Assembly: GCA_023374025.1 (NCBI GenBank)
Contig: SIJG01000017.1
Location: forward strand, 883,671-947,670
Source: Heterodera schachtii
Taxonomy: Eukaryota; Nematoda; Chromadorea; Rhabditida; Heteroderidae
Direction: 5' to 3'
DNA length: 64,000 nucleotides
A program made the translations under genes and the position numbers. The notes under the pieces were generated by a model. That model ran no database searches, was not told where the DNA came from, and worked only from the letters and a program-made list of their open reading frames with translations. Positions 36,501 to 49,900 of the stretch are shown one piece after another (position 1 is the first letter of the stretch; every line of letters begins with the position of its first letter).

Positions 36501-37402
36501 GAAATGATGGGAAGAGAGAGAGAGAGAGTGGGAGAGAAAGAAAGAGACAGAGTGGGAAAAGAGACGAACATTTAAAGAGTAAATTAATCAGAGAGAGAGA
36601 GAGAGTGGGGTAGAGAAAGAAAGATAAAGAGAGAGAAATTGAGATGCAAATTTTAGAGAGAATTGATCAGAGAGAATGGAAGAGCGAAAGATAGAGGAGA
36701 TAGTGAGAGACGCACACTTAAAGAATAAATTGATCAGAGAGAGTGGGGGTAGAGAGAGGAAGATAGAGAAGATATAGAGAGGGGGAGAGAGAGAGAGAGA
36801 GACGCACATTTCAAATATGATCCTTTTTTGTAATTCTAAATTTATCTCAAGAACAACAACGCCCATGCCGCGATTCGGAAGCGTGCGGCGGTTCGGCCAA
36901 AAAGTGCCGTTTCGGCGACACTTCCGCCAAAGACGGAGGCATTCTCTTCAGCTGAATTTGGCACACCCTCAGAAGGAAAAAGGCGCCTTTTGTGCAGAAT
37001 GAGCAACATTCGTGAAGAGATAATGACGAGGATGGGCAGAAATCATTCGGAGGAGGGCATTTTGATGGGATTGGGAATAATGGAGGGGGAGGAGGGAATG
37101 GCAATGCCAACGAGGAAAGGGGGAGGAGAGGGACAGGGCGAGGAGGGGACGAGCGCAAGGGACAGGCCCAACCCCGGCAGAGGGGGAAGGCATTGCCAAC
37201 AGTGCCAATGGGAGGACGAACGGCGCGGCAGGGCGGTGGACCAATGTGAGTGGTGGCACAATTGGAACAAAAATGATAATAACGTTCCAAAATTACCCCC
37301 CCCCCCCCCCCTAAAGACAGCCGCGCTTTGTTCCCCATCATTTTCTTCTCTTTCTGCGCCGCCTATTGGCTTTATTATGGATGGCTAATGGCCAAAGAGT
37401 AA
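33591..37402 (+). CDS. Cys-loop ligand-gated anion channel subunit with a Glu/Lys-repeat N-terminal extension
   Basis: Pentameric GABA/glycine/amine-gated chloride-channel family. Eighteen exons sum to 827 codons (826 residues): 33591-33725, 33772-34478, 34522-34640, 34694-34761, 34809-34843, 35017-35099, 35151-35209, 35259-35302, 35348-35384, 35440-35544, 35604-35700, 35764-35844, 35919-36000, 36053-36083, 36146-36226, 36258-36494, 36852-37245, 37317-37402. Residues 1-20 form a signal peptide (MLHFPSFCLIILFLFFGIMP). Residues 46-280 are highly charged, with 11-residue repeats. The ligand-binding domain follows (IYIESMSTFKAQTMDFEMDM, WTPDLYFLNA). The Cys-loop is CNMDLQLFPFDRQEC (residues 424-438). 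TM1 lies near 508-536. PAR at 542-544, just before TM2, indicates anion selectivity. TM3 is near 589-605, then a 190-residue cytoplasmic loop and TM4 near the C-terminus (SRALFPIIFFSFCAAYWLYY). Intron 36001-36052 uses GC-AG. The ligand cannot be told from sequence. Confidence 0.9.
34165..34311 (+). repeat. 33-bp coding minisatellite in the channel gene
   Basis: Four units at 34165-34197, 34198-34230, 34231-34263 and 34264-34296 are nearly identical, and a partial fifth runs to about 34311. Each encodes an 11-residue unit of the form KPGEEEEEKWK (one has R for G). More diverged EEE/KKP units extend upstream to about 33975. The nucleotide identity suggests recent expansion, and copy number may vary between individuals. 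Confidence 0.9.
34852..34972 (+). repeat. (CT)n tract in a channel-gene intron
   Basis: CT dinucleotides with C runs fill most of intron 34844-35016, ending in a C11 run close to the 3' splice site. It may act as an extended polypyrimidine tract. Confidence 0.8.
36505..36805 (+). repeat. (GA)n tracts in the channel's cytoplasmic-loop intron
   Basis: Four blocks of GA repeats, separated by partially repeated units containing ATTGATCAGAGAGA, lie in the 357-nt intron 36495-36851. Part of the block remains open in the exon 16 frame, which would give a Glu/Arg-rich extension if the donor at 36495 were skipped. Confidence 0.75.
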
Positions 37403-38210
37403 ATATCGCATCATTTTAATTGCCCATTTGCTTTGTAATTTGTATTAGTTAATTCACTTTGTCTATTTCAAATTCTAAGTCTATTTTCAGTTTATTGTCC
37501 TTAATGCAACATTTGAATTAAATTTTGAACAGAGAATGAACAAAAATATTCTTTCAACTTTAAATTGTGAATGAAAAGGGCGGGAAAATCGGCCTCACAA
37601 ATTGATTAAGTGAGAACGAACAACGAAAAAAATGGAAATAATACGCATGGAGAAAATTGGGGGAGGGAAATGGCAAATTGACGAAATTTAATGAAAGAAA
37701 TCCGAGGGGAAGGGCGGCCAAAGAACCGTCAAAAAGACGGTCGGTGACCACCTTGAGATTGCGCGACGAATGTGCAATATTAGGGGGAGGGGGAGGAATC
37801 GATGGAAGGATATGGAAGAAAAATATAATAATATTTATGTATAATAATAAAAAATAATTTTAAGAGGCAAAGGAAACCAAAGGATAAAAAAGGTGGAATT
37901 GAAACAAATCAAAGCATGAAAGAACTGTCGAAGAAAGCGAGAGAATGAAACTCATCAGAAGAGAGTCAAAAGAATGAACAAATGAATAAAAAGGGGCAAA
38001 AATGAACGGAACGAAGTCCCAACAGAGCAAAACAACAACAACAATTACCATAATAAATGGGGGAAAGGAGACTGATAAAACAGACGGACGGCCAATTAAG
38101 GACTATCAAACACAACGGCATCCGTATTTTGATGGCACTGCCCGACGATGCCAATGGAAACGAAGAATTGAGAGGGAACGGAACAAATGGCGGTCAGTTC
38201 CTCGGCTGCA
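37403..38210. other. Intergenic DNA between convergent genes
   Basis: This 808-bp A/T-rich region lies between the stops of the channel (+) and the zinc-finger gene (-). AATAAA-like signals occur near 37846-37851. I see nothing coding. Confidence 0.65.
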
Positions 38211-41200
38211 TCAAAGGTGTTGCACCTGCTGGTCCACGTGAGGAGTCGGATTGAGCTCGAAGGTCACTCGGATGGGTTGGCCAAGCGTGGAACGGACAGG
38301 CAAATAAGCGACGAGTTCATCGGGAAGTTGACAGTTCGAATGAGGAGAAACGGGCCGCAGAGTGAAGGATTGGAGGACGAAAGGCTTCGTGTGGTCCAAC
38401 AAAGGGTGGGCAAAGCCCTCGGGCAGTACACCGCCAGAACTTCCGGCCTGAACCGACACGGGGCTAGTCGAACCGCTCTAAAAGAGGGTAAAAATTAAAA
38501 AATCCTCAAACGGTAATTCGAGTGGTACCGTATGGCTGTGCTTTTCGCCTCCCCCCGTGCCGCCCTTTGTCCGTCTCTGTGCAGGCTGCTGTCGTTCTTC
38601 TTCCTCCACCCCTCCGGCGATGTTCGTCTTTTCCCCCACTTCTCTGACTCCGTCTTCCCGATGGTGTTGTTCCGCCACTTCGCCCTCCTCCCCCATCTTC
38701 GGCCTCTTCACTTGCGGTGCTCTCTCCCCTCCTTCCTCCTCCTCTTCCTGCGGTTGTTCGTCTTCCGCTTCCTCTTGCTTCAATCTCCCAGATCGGATGT
38801 GCGAAAGGACTAAATATTTGTTGCATTTTGGCTCAGTGTCCGTACTCAATTGGCAGTGCTCTCTTTTACCGTGTTCGTCGCATTCTCCGCGACTTGCGAA
38901 CCGTCGCCTGCATTTGTGACATGAAAACGAACTCATCAGTTTGGCGATCTTTTCTGAATTTGTTGTTTTAGTCTGATAATTTGATCTGTCCCCAATGACT
39001 CACTCGGCGAAATGATCGATCGCTTCGCCGGTGACATTTTGGCGACAAAATTGTGGTGCACCATGCGCTGGTGCCCTTCCAATCTTTGCGCACTTTTGTA
39101 AATTCTTTTGCACTGTGGGCATTGGTGCCTTCCCCCTCCTCCTCCGTTTTCGTCGTCTCCGTCGGCATTTTCGCCTCGCGACGGAGTGCCTTTCTTCGTT
39201 TTCTGTTGCTGAGGCGGATGGGCTGTGCCGACTTCGCCGAAAGAGGCGGCCGAAGAGGACGAAGCGCCGGAGGACGCGACCGAAGTCTTCCGTAGTTGCG
39301 GAAATTGCCGTTGATGCTGATGTTGTTGTTGCTGATGATGATGGTGGTGGTTGTGACTGTTAGCCTCTGCCATTTGCAGGGCCACCTAAGAAGACGGAAT
39401 TTTCTATCAATGATCACTTCCATCTTTAAAATTATGCCTATGATAACGTTTCAATTCGCGAAAAGTATCCTTTGACCAAATACGAATCGCTAACCCGAAC
39501 AAATTAACTATTTTAGAATGGATATTGTTGACAAGGGGAGTAGCGTAGTACCAATGGTTGTGGTCTATCCTAGCCCCCCCCCCCACTCAATCAGTATTCG
39601 TCCATCCGCTTCTTCTCCCCCGCCCCACCTGATTGATCAGTTTGTCCTCGGTGCTCGCCGAGTGCGGTAAGTCCATCGTTGGCTGCAGTTCCGCCATGTA
39701 CTCGTTGGGGTGTTCCATCAGTTGGTGCAGTTGCAGTTGGCCTTCTTCCTCCAGACAAAGACCGCAAAATCGACAGTTTGTCGCGTTATTATTGGCGTCG
39801 GCGATTCTGTGGCCCAAATGTTCTTCTTCGGTGTCCTTTTTGAAGTCGTTCTGTGACGAGAAATACGATTAATAATGACAGAAAATAAATGTTTTTACTA
39901 ATTAAATGCATTTTTTGTTTCCCATTTTGTAATTGTAAAACAGACAGAAACAGAAACAGTCCGTCAGTCTGTCCCTTTGTCAGTTTTCCGTTCGATGGTT
40001 TCGATTAACAAACAAACAAAAAAAGTGGGGGAGAGAAGAGAAAAAGGGACAGACAAAAGCCCCCCTTTTGCGAATTGAGAGAAGTGTCCCCCCCCCCCTC
40101 CCCTCTTTCGTCCCTTTTCCCCGTTCTTTTCTTACCCTTTCCCCCGTCGTTCTGAGCAGACGCGCGCCGCCGACGAGCGACGGCGGCAGCGCCTCGTCCC
40201 CTCCGATGAGAGAGAGCAGCTGTTTCATTGGGTTGGCCCCCACCAGCGACGGCTGCTGGGCCCCCGCCGCTTCCCTCGTCTGCTGCTGCTGCGGCGAGTG
40301 TACCCCCAGGGGCTGATTATTCTCATCATTTGCCTCCGTCCCTTCGCTCGTCGTTCTCCGCTGCGTCGATTGTTGCTGTTGCGTTTGGTGTTCAATGGCA
40401 TTGAAATCCGAAGCCGCCGGCGCGAACAACGGCATAGCGACCCTTTTCTGCTGTTGTTGCTGGTTTGTCTCTGCGGTATCCATGGACACTGCCGTCGGTT
40501 GCGAGGCGGACGACGACGTCGCTTTTGGCACTCCGCGGGCTCCGCCGAGTGGCGCCGACTGCGACCCGCCGCCACCCGCGTGCATTCCATGCGACTCCCT
40601 CTTGTGCAACTTCAGCTCCTCTCGCGTGTTCATGCTGGTATGGCAAATGTCACACCTAACGGTGGGACCAAACCAATGACAATTCGCCACCCATTCCCTC
40701 TGCTCATCTCCAACCTGAACTTCACCTCGCCCTTCCGTTCTTTGTCCACCGTGTCAATGTTCGCTATCAGCTGTTTGTTCTCGTCTATGATTATGTTGTG
40801 CATTTTCAGCATGTGCGTCCTCAGGAAGTACTTGTTGCACACCTCCTTGTTGCACAAGTCGCAAAAGTTTTTGCTGGTGGAGGAATATTGTCGTTTCTGA
40901 GGCGGCGGTTTGTTGGACTGAAATTGTGGCAAACATTAAAAAAGGGGAATGAATTTCAATTATAAATTCATTGCTTTCCGAACTTTAAAAAAATTTACCG
41001 GCGCCGGCGTATGTCCCCTGCCCATTGCTCCGTTTTGCTGCGTCGACGGCCCTCCCGTCGATTGTACCGTTGTGGCTGAAATAGCGCCGCTTTGACCTGT
41101 GTTGTGCCTGGGCAACCGCGGCGAACTCTGCGCTCAGTTTCGCCAACATTGCGGCACCGTCAAACTCTGTCGGATTAATTCCGCCAAAAGCGGACGAATT

Positions 41201-43969
41201 GTTGAACATCAGCGAAGGCGTTGTGCCTTGTGAGAAAGGGTTGGAGCCGAGCAACTGTCCTGAATTAAAAGCCCCTCATCTGATGCTTTTGGCACATTTC
41301 AATTGCCAATTGTCCCCTCCTTTCTCACCAAATAATTGCTGCTGTTGCTGTTGCGTCGTCCCACTTCCCCCGTTAATTCCCGCAGCTGCTAACATTGCCA
41401 ATGCGTTAACAGTCGACTGAGTGTCGTTGCTGGCGGTCGACTGTTGCTGCTTGCTGGGGCGCATCGGTGCCGCCGATGTGAGCGATCAATTGGTGTTGGA
41501 AGAGGGCGGATTGGCTGGGAAAGTGTTTGGCACACTGTGCACAAGCAAACGACGAGGAGGGGACGGAGGAGGGCACATTCTGCTGGGATTGGTGGTGGAG
41601 GTCAGAGCCGGAGAGAGTGGCGGGCGGAGAACGGACGGACGACGGGGAAGGGCACCTGACGAAGGAAATGGTCAAAGGCGTTGATCAGGCAGAAAGAAAT
41701 GCCAAGAATGATCAGAGCAAAAACAACGCGTAGTCAGTGGGCAGCCCTTCCCCACCTGTTCATGTCGGTGTTCTGTTGCTGGTTTTGAGCGTGTGCCATC
41801 AGTTCGGCCAAATGGAGTCCGCCACTGCCAAGCAGTTGCTCCAACGCATTCCTTTCGCCTTCCGTCGCGTTTCCGCCGTTAGAAAGGCCAAGTTGGGCTG
41901 CTAATTGTTGCATCACAGCCATTTGTTGTGAATGGTCCGGAGAGAGTGCTTCTGAATGAATGGGTTGAAAATATTACGTTACGCTGCAAATTTTCTCTTA
42001 ATTATTTTATTGAAATGCCAATTCACCAGTAAATGCCGTCGTTTGATTGTCCCCCGGACCATTTCCGCTAATTGTGCCGGGCGTCGATGAAAGGGATAAT
42101 TTCGGAGCCAATCGTCCAACGGGTGGCGATTCGTTGTGGTGGTGTGCCATCAATTCCATTTGGGGTGGCTGAACTGATTGTGAGGCGGAATTGGGACGGA
42201 CAGGAGTGTTCGTCGGCAGAGAATTGGGCAGAGGAAGCGAAAGAGAAATTCCCAACGCCGTTTTTCAATGGCGAATTGGTGGTGCTCTTAAAAGTAAAAA
42301 TACAAAATAAGCAAATAGACAAATTCAAATTCCGTCAAATTACCGTCGCTTCGCCAATGCCATGCTTTTTGAGCATGTGCGTTTTCATAAAGTAACGGTT
42401 GCACAGCCATTTGTCGCACAATTCGCAGTAAACCTGTCAAAGCAAAACCAATGAATGAATGCTTTTGTTTGTTTATTTGTTTTTTGCTTTGTCCACTCCC
42501 CCCCCCCTTTCTCTTCCTCCGTTTTTCTCCCATTGTTTCTGCTTTTTTACTTGTTCAGCTTTGCTCGGACTTCCGCCCGCTCCGCCGACGCCCTTCAGCA
42601 ATTGTGCCAAATTCTCAGAGGAAGTGGACGAGGGAAGGCCACCGGCAGCGAACAGTTCAGCAAAACCGGACAAGGACTGCGGATTTGCACCAGGGGAACC
42701 AAGCATCTGCAGAATTTGGAGCTGGTCAATCAGAGACATGGACATCGGTTGCTGCTGATTGTGGGAGGACGAAGAGGGGGACTGAAAAGGCATTCTTCAA
42801 ATGGCTCTGTTTGCCGCGTCCGTTTTTCCCACCTGAGAGCCACCGTCCGTCTTTCTTTGGTGTTGCTGTTGTTGTTGTTGGTGTGCCCCTCCCGTGCCAA
42901 ATTGGTGCTGTGCCGCCATTTGTCCGTGCGTTTCCGTCCCTCCGCCGTTCGGCACACTCGTGCCGTTCACCAACTGTGCCATCAGTTGGCTGACCATCAT
43001 TTCCTCCGCCGATGGCGTTGTGCTTCCTCCGCTCATTTGCTGCTGATTGCCTCCGCCTCCACCCGCTACCGTTGTCGCCACCTCCAAAAACTGTTCCATC
43101 AGTTTCTGATGAGTCAATTGTTGGCCAAGGAGTTCGGCGGAAGACAGCGACGAATCGGTGCCGTACATTCCGCCAGAGGCACCGGTGGCGGCGCACGGCT
43201 TCCCATCCGTTGCTGAGGAAGTGGAAGATGCCGAACTCGTGGTGGTGGTGGCCGAGTCGGACGCATGACACACCGCCGCGGAACTCGTCGGAAGGTCAGC
43301 GGACGACGAAAAGTGCTGGAAGGGATTGACAGCACCGGCGGAAGAGGACGAATCGGGTGGAGGAGCAGCACCAGAAGCATCGGAAGAAGCACCGAGACCG
43401 GCAAATTGGCTCAAATAGAGCTGCTAAAGGGAGGAAGCGATGAAAGAGCAAAGAGAAAACGGACAAATGAAAGAAAAAAGAAAGCAATTCGAAGAAGAAA
43501 AAATAACAAAAATTAAAAGCTCTAACAAAATTTCTTCATTAGCAGTAAAATGTAGTTTTTGATGCCAAAACTTAATTAAAATCTCGACAACATGAATTTT
43601 CAAGGTGTGGCTTTTGAATTGCTTCTACTGAATCTAAATTTCTTGGGGGGGGGGGGGGGCGGTGTCCGACCTGGTCGAGCTGGTTCAGCATCATCTGGTG
43701 CAGATCAGCGGCTGACAGCTGACCGTGTTGGCCTTTTCCCTGCTGTTCACCGATGTCCCCGGCAGAGACTGAGGCATTCGTTCTGGGCGACTGTTGCGTG
43801 TGGGAAGGGACGGCATCATGATGAACTGAATTTGGAAAAGCCTACATAATGCAACGTAAATTAATGGAAGAAATTCAATGCTTTTTGATGAAATTTAATA
43901 AATTAAAAATCCGGTAGTCGAACCTTTGGAAAACATTTGAAAGTTGGCGGAGGTGGTCAGATTCTGCAT
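38211..43969 (-). CDS. Gln/Ser-rich protein with at least seven C2H2 zinc fingers (putative transcription factor)
   Basis: Function is inferred only from domains. The ATG (43969-43967) begins MQNLTTSANFQMF. First exons: 43969-43924, 43825-43671, 43423-42833, 42781-42551, 42433-42344, all in frame. The N-terminal 400 residues are Gln/Ser/Gly-rich without fingers. Fingers in order: CELCDKWLCNRYFMKTHMLKKH (near 42420-42365), CAQCAKHFPSQSALFQHQLIAH (near 41550), CDLCNKEVCNKYFLRTHMLKMH (near 40870), CDICHTSMNTREELKLHKRESH (near 40650), CRFCGLCLEEEGQLQLHQLMEH (near 39760), CPQCKRIYKSAQRLEGHQRMVHH (near 39110), and CHKCRRRFASRGECDEHGKREH (near 38920). The C-terminal exon, entered through intron 38528-38478, ends FELNPTPHVDQQVQHL. 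A KRPK-type basic patch lies in the acidic region near 38720. One intron (41441-41417) seems to be only 25 nt. I do not recognise an orthologue. Confidence 0.75.
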
Positions 43970-46900
43970 GGATATTGATTGCTTTGAACACTAATGAACG
44001 ACTATGATGCTGCTGACAAATGAGGTGATAAATAAGATAAAAATGGACTGTCGAAAGCGATGAGTTCGTTTCGAATTCGAATTGCAACAATTGACAAAAT
44101 TTGGGATGCTTTGGGTTAAATAACTGTGAGATGGACGAAGAGAGAAAGCGTTGCTGCTGCTAATGGACGTGATTTGGGCTTCTTTTCTCTCTTCTGTGCT
44201 GCTGCTCCTTTTCAATTGTCAACATCTTTCTGAGAAATTTTTTTGAAATTTTACAAAAAATCAATAAATGAAATTGATAAATGTGAATAAATGGGGCGGA
44301 GGGGGAGGGATGGAGTTGGTTATTAGTATCTAATGGAGTGCAGAATGAATTTGTGGCGAATTTGAGGTGGGGGGGGGAATAGGGCAAAAGGGGCTAAAGG
44401 GGGATGGCATTGTGATTTTTGCATTTTGTCGGTTAAATTTGCAACGGAATTTAAATGGGTGTGATTGGGGCAAGGAAAATGGCGGGGCACTGGGCACCCC
44501 CCGTCCCCACCCCAATCAAATGCCTTATTAGTAATAATTAATTCACTGGTGGACAGAAATGAGGCAAATTAGATAATAAAATTGTTAAATTTAAAGAATA
44601 AAATGTCAATAAATGAGAAATTAGAAATGGGAGAGATATTTACACATAATTTTATGTGTGTTTATTTTAATGATTTTGCCATTTCATTCAGTGAAATGGA
44701 CAAATTTAAGCAATTCATTCATTCAATTCAACAAATTAACTTATTAAAAGAGAAAAAAGAGGGGGAGGAGAAATTTTTAATATTGGAAAAATCAAAATTA
44801 TTTTTTTAATTTAATTTAAAAATAATAATTTCTTTTTTTTAATTCTGAGAGACGACGTAAAAAGACAGAAATTTTAACAGAAATTTTTGTGCTGATTTAT
44901 TGCGCCACACAAACATTTTCCCCCCGTCCCTTTGCCCGTCCCTCGTCCATTTGTCCTTCCCAAAATGTGCGCGCAAAAAAATGGGGGACGGACGGACGGA
45001 CGGTGGGGGGGGGGGGGGGGGCAATTGCACGTCGGTGGTAGAACTGAAAAGCTCGTTCATAAGAGAATTATTGCGAATTTTGATGCAACAAACAGACAAA
45101 TTGAACGAGGAAGAAGGAGGAAGAAGGGGGGGGGGGGGGACAAACAAACGATGGGGGGGGGGGGGGAGGGATGGTTCCAGGGGAAATAGAGGCGGACCCC
45201 GTCACCTCACTGGAAATGAGCAGTAATTCCAACAGCAGCAGAAGCAAAATAAATGCCCTAGGAGAGGCTCAAGGGGAGCGGGGGGGAGGGGAATTGTTGA
45301 GATCATTCAAATTGCCAGCAACGCAATCCGATGGGATTTTGTACGGGAAGGGAGGGGCCGAATGGAGGGGGGGGGGGGGGGTTAAATTGCCTTCGGGCAC
45401 TACTGACAGCTGCGCGAAAATTCGCTCAACAATTCGATTATTTTTTTTTGCTCGATTTAGCTTTGCTGAGGGAATGTTTAAACCTGTTCATTCACACCGA
45501 ATTCAACTGGAATTACAGGTGTTGGAACGAACATTGAAAGCAGTGTTTTTTAATTGTGGGAACAAAACATTTTTAGCATTGGCAAATTGAGAGAATAATT
45601 GAATTATTATTAGAAAGTTCTAAATAAATGGCAAAAGCAAAAAACTAAGTATGTGAAAGAAGAAAATATGATGAATGGAGAAAATTGTGGCGAAATCTTT
45701 TGGATGACAGTTTAAATGTGAAATGTGAGGGGGGGGGGGGGAGTTAATTTGGAGGAAAAGGCGGTTTACTCTCGCCAAATCTCTAAAATTTCTTTGCGCC
45801 AATCCAGATCAAATTATCTGCGAGAGCGAAAAAAGTGAAAAGGACGAATAAATATGATTGAATGGATGCGAAGTTAGCGGAACCGCCGAGACGGGAGGAA
45901 AAGCGGCGGGGAGGGGGGGGGGGGGGACAGAACAGAACCAACCCCTTAACAATCCACGAAAAGCACTGCTACAAAACTATTAAACTGCTTCAAAGGGGCA
46001 ATCGGAGCGGAAGGAGCAGGGGGGAGAAGGGAAAGGGGGTAAGTCACGAGGAGGGGGGGGGGGGGCAATGGGAGGAAGTGGAGAGGGGGGGGGGGGAGGG
46101 GGATCCGCTTTGAAGCAAACAAAATTAATTACATTCGGAAAGTTTTTAGGCAGTTTTGGTCGTGCACAAGCAAATTTAATGTCAATTGTGGTATACCTCA
46201 CGAGCAGTGCAAAGAAAAAGGAAAGAAAAGAATATGTGGTAGAGGGAAAGGAGGGGTGAAAAATTAGGAATTTTGGGGGAAATTGGGAGGGGGCGGGGAT
46301 CAGTTCGCTTGCAGCAAGAACAGTTTAAAACATTGCCCGAGGCAAAGCCAACCACGTCAAATTGGCATGGGAAGGAGAAAGCAATGTGCTGGTAGTGACG
46401 CGGACAAAGCTTTGCCGAAGATGGGCTTTATCCACTCTGTGTGCTCGTCCTGCTCGAATAATGTGATTGAATGAATCACTCCCCCCCTCTCATCCCCCGG
46501 GGGTGCTTCTGCTTCCTCCCCCCCCCCCCCACTACGAATTCCCCCCCCCCCTCTCCCCCCATTTCGTGCACATTCAACCAGTTCTTCGTATTCTTAGCGA
46601 AGTTTTCATAAACATCGCAAAAAAGTCTCATCCCCGCTCCCTATGCATTCATCATCCTTCAACTCTTCCAACTTCATCGTCAAAATCGTCGTCCATCTTT
46701 TGCTGGCAGCGCGAAAAGTTAATTTCAGTGAATCGGCCCCCTCCCCCCCCCCCTTTCCCACCCTTTGCATAACTCTGTCGTCGTCCATCGCTTCGTCCCC
46801 AAGCAACGAATTACTCGCTGATTTAATTCATTTTCGCCAGAGGAGAAGCAATTTGAAAAGAAAAAAGAGGAGCCGCCCCCCTCGCGAAATGCGACTGACT

Positions 46901-49900
46901 CCCCCGAGGGGTTGTCCCCCCTTCCCCCCCCCCCGCTGCACTATGTGTGGGGTGTGTCGTGTTGATTTCCCCTTCCCCCCCCTTCTTCGCTTTTGCACTT
47001 TTCGACCATCCATTCATTCGTTCGTTCACTCATTCATTTGCGCGATCATTCCCGCAACGATAAAAATGAGGGAAAGGAAAAACGACCGAACGATTGGGGG
47101 GGGGGGGGGGTAAACTTGTAAAAGAGAAGGGGAAATGACAATGCTTTACAGTAAAAGCGGAGCAAAAAACGACAAATGATCAAACCATTGAAAGAAGCGA
47201 GGGATGGCCAAACGGTGGAAAAATTGGCCATTCATTGGCCAAATCGAATGGGAGGAAAGGCACGGAGCTCAGAGATGCATAAAGCAATCAATGGTGGCTT
47301 TTATGCCAGTGCCGAGGAAATGGACCGGAATTCGAATATGCTTTTTGCCCCCCCCCCCGGCTTCAAAGTTTTCTCCGCCCAAAGAGTCGGCCGGCCAAAA
47401 CCAACCCATTCTCGCCAAGTGGGGGAGGCCAATTGTCGTGAAATTAAACTTCGCTCCATTCCTTGTTACCAACCATCCAAAGCTCTTCGCCATCCAAAAA
47501 GTAATAAATCAAAAGTGTCGGACCCAGCAAAAACTTCGCAGCGTTAAAAAATGGAGAAAGAGTGGGAGGGGGGGGGGGGGGGGAAGGAATTCCCTCTGCC
47601 CACGCCACGCCATGTCCGGGTAAATCCAGCAGAGTGAATTTTTTTGTTTTCGTTTGTACTTAATAAGTTTGTTCCAGCCCATTTGTCAGAAATGGAAAAA
47701 TAAAGAAAAATGCGTGCCAATTGGAGGAAAAGCCTAATTAACAACGAAGGGAATTAATTACACAATTCAATCATTCAGAAAAGAATTTTGTCTATGCATA
47801 AAAAGACCAAAACTCTTTTAGAATTAAACGCGGGGGGGGGGGGGAGAACGACACCGAAATGGTTTTTGATTTGTCGGCGCAATTTGAACAAATTTAATTG
47901 GGAGAATTTCAAAGAATTGCTGAGAAGGAAAGAATATATAGAGAGAGAGAGAGAAAGAAGGAGAGAGATGGAATCGGGAAAAGATGGAGAGAAATTTGAT
48001 CAGAAAACTGCTGCTGATCGTTCGTTCATTGTGTAGTTGAGAGTTTGTGCAAAAAGAGAGAGAAAATGGACGACGGAAAAAATGATTAAATTATTTGTAC
48101 GTGAGAATTAATGGAGATTAAATTAATTAAACAATTAATTAATTTTAGCGATTGTCACGGGCAAAAGAATTGGAAAAAGTGACAAAAATGGGAAAAGAGT
48201 TTGGAAGAATCGGAGAAGAGGTCATTTTGAGAAGAAGGAGCTTAACAACAGCAGCTGAAGAAGAAGCAAAGCTTTGAAAAAATGATCATGGGAGAGAATG
48301 CGAAGAATCAGCAGACGGACGAATTGGGGGGGGGGGGGGGCAGTGATCCCACAGGGCCCACCCCCCCCCCCCCCCCCCCGCTTTTCCTTTGCGCGATTTC
48401 ATCCAATTTGTTTACCCTCAGCAGCAGCAGAAGAAACAAGTTTGGGTCTCTCCCCCCCCCCCCCCCTCACATCCCAATCAAATCCCCTCTAAAATTCTTT
48501 TAAGAAGAAGCGCGAAAAAGGATGAAATGAAATGGGAAGCAGCAGCAGCAGTTCCCTCCCCCGGGCGAATGAATGAGTGAGTGGAAGGATTTGAGGAAAA
48601 AGCATTTGAAAGAAATTATAATAATTATTGCCTTTTCGAATTAAAATTTTTGTCGGTGTGTGAACAATTTTTTGTCCGATCCTCAGTTCACCCAAAAATG
48701 TGATCATTTCGCGTCAATTTAAGAAGATCATGCGAAAGAGTGAGCCTGACAGCAACAAACAGTGAAAGGGTCTGCGGAATGAAAATGCAATGGACACCGC
48801 TCTCCCACCCACTCACCCCAATCAGCCGCCCCTTCCGCGCCCTCATAAATCATCAAATTTGCCATTTCGATCATTTTCTAAATTCGATCAAATAATTGCG
48901 TGGAAAGGCCGTCCGATTTAGTTTCGAAATTTTAAATATACAAAAAGATTTGGACTCGGCTGACTGAATGAATTGCATTCTAAGGGCCCATTCGAATTTT
49001 ATTAAGTTTAATTAATTAAATTATTGAGCTTTGGTTTTGGGTTTGTCACATACTTCGATTTCAGTCATGCACAGATTAATTTTTTGGTTACCATTGAAAA
49101 AATGAAATGTGATTTTGATTGGAAATGTCAAATTATAATTGGCATTAGGCCAAATGAATTTCATTCATTAGAATCAGTCACCAAAAACGAGAAATATTTC
49201 GCATGAAGAGAGCAAATTGCAGCAGAGAAAAGAGAGGGGGAGGGGAAGCTTTTTAAAATGGCGTCAATTTTATTATTTTTAATCGGCCAATTTTAATTTA
49301 TTTTTTTTTTTTTGTGTCGTCCAAAGTCCATTTCGCTCCCCCTCCCCCTTTATCAACGCTAATCAACAACTGCGCTCAGATTTTAATTACTCAGTGCATT
49401 TTATTTCTGACGCCTCCCCCCCCCCCCCGCCCCCTCTCCCCCTTTGAATGCTATCATTTTGGTCCATCGATGAAATAGACAATTAAATTTTAAAAATTGT
49501 TAATTACAATTTAAGTGGACAAAAAGTGGGAAGGAGGGGGAGAAATGCTGCATTTGAGTGTTGGATGAATTGTGATGCGATGATGTATAGTGAATTTGAA
49601 CCCCCTCTCCCCCAAAAATATGCCTTTTAAATCGGCATACAAAGAAGTTTGAGCAAAGGCGTTTATTTCATTATGATGCCATTTAATAGCAGAAGCAATG
49701 GAGGCAAAACAAAACGAAAAAAGGGGAGGGAATTTTGAGAAATAAAATGGGGGAATGAGTCCGTTTTGAGTTGTCGCCAAGCAAAGGGTGGCACACTGAA
49801 AATATAATTCGAATTGAATTAAATTCCGTGCCATTGACAGTTTTTGTCGGGGAGGACACAAATTTAATTAAATTCATTTCTCCTTTTTGCCTTAGGCAAC

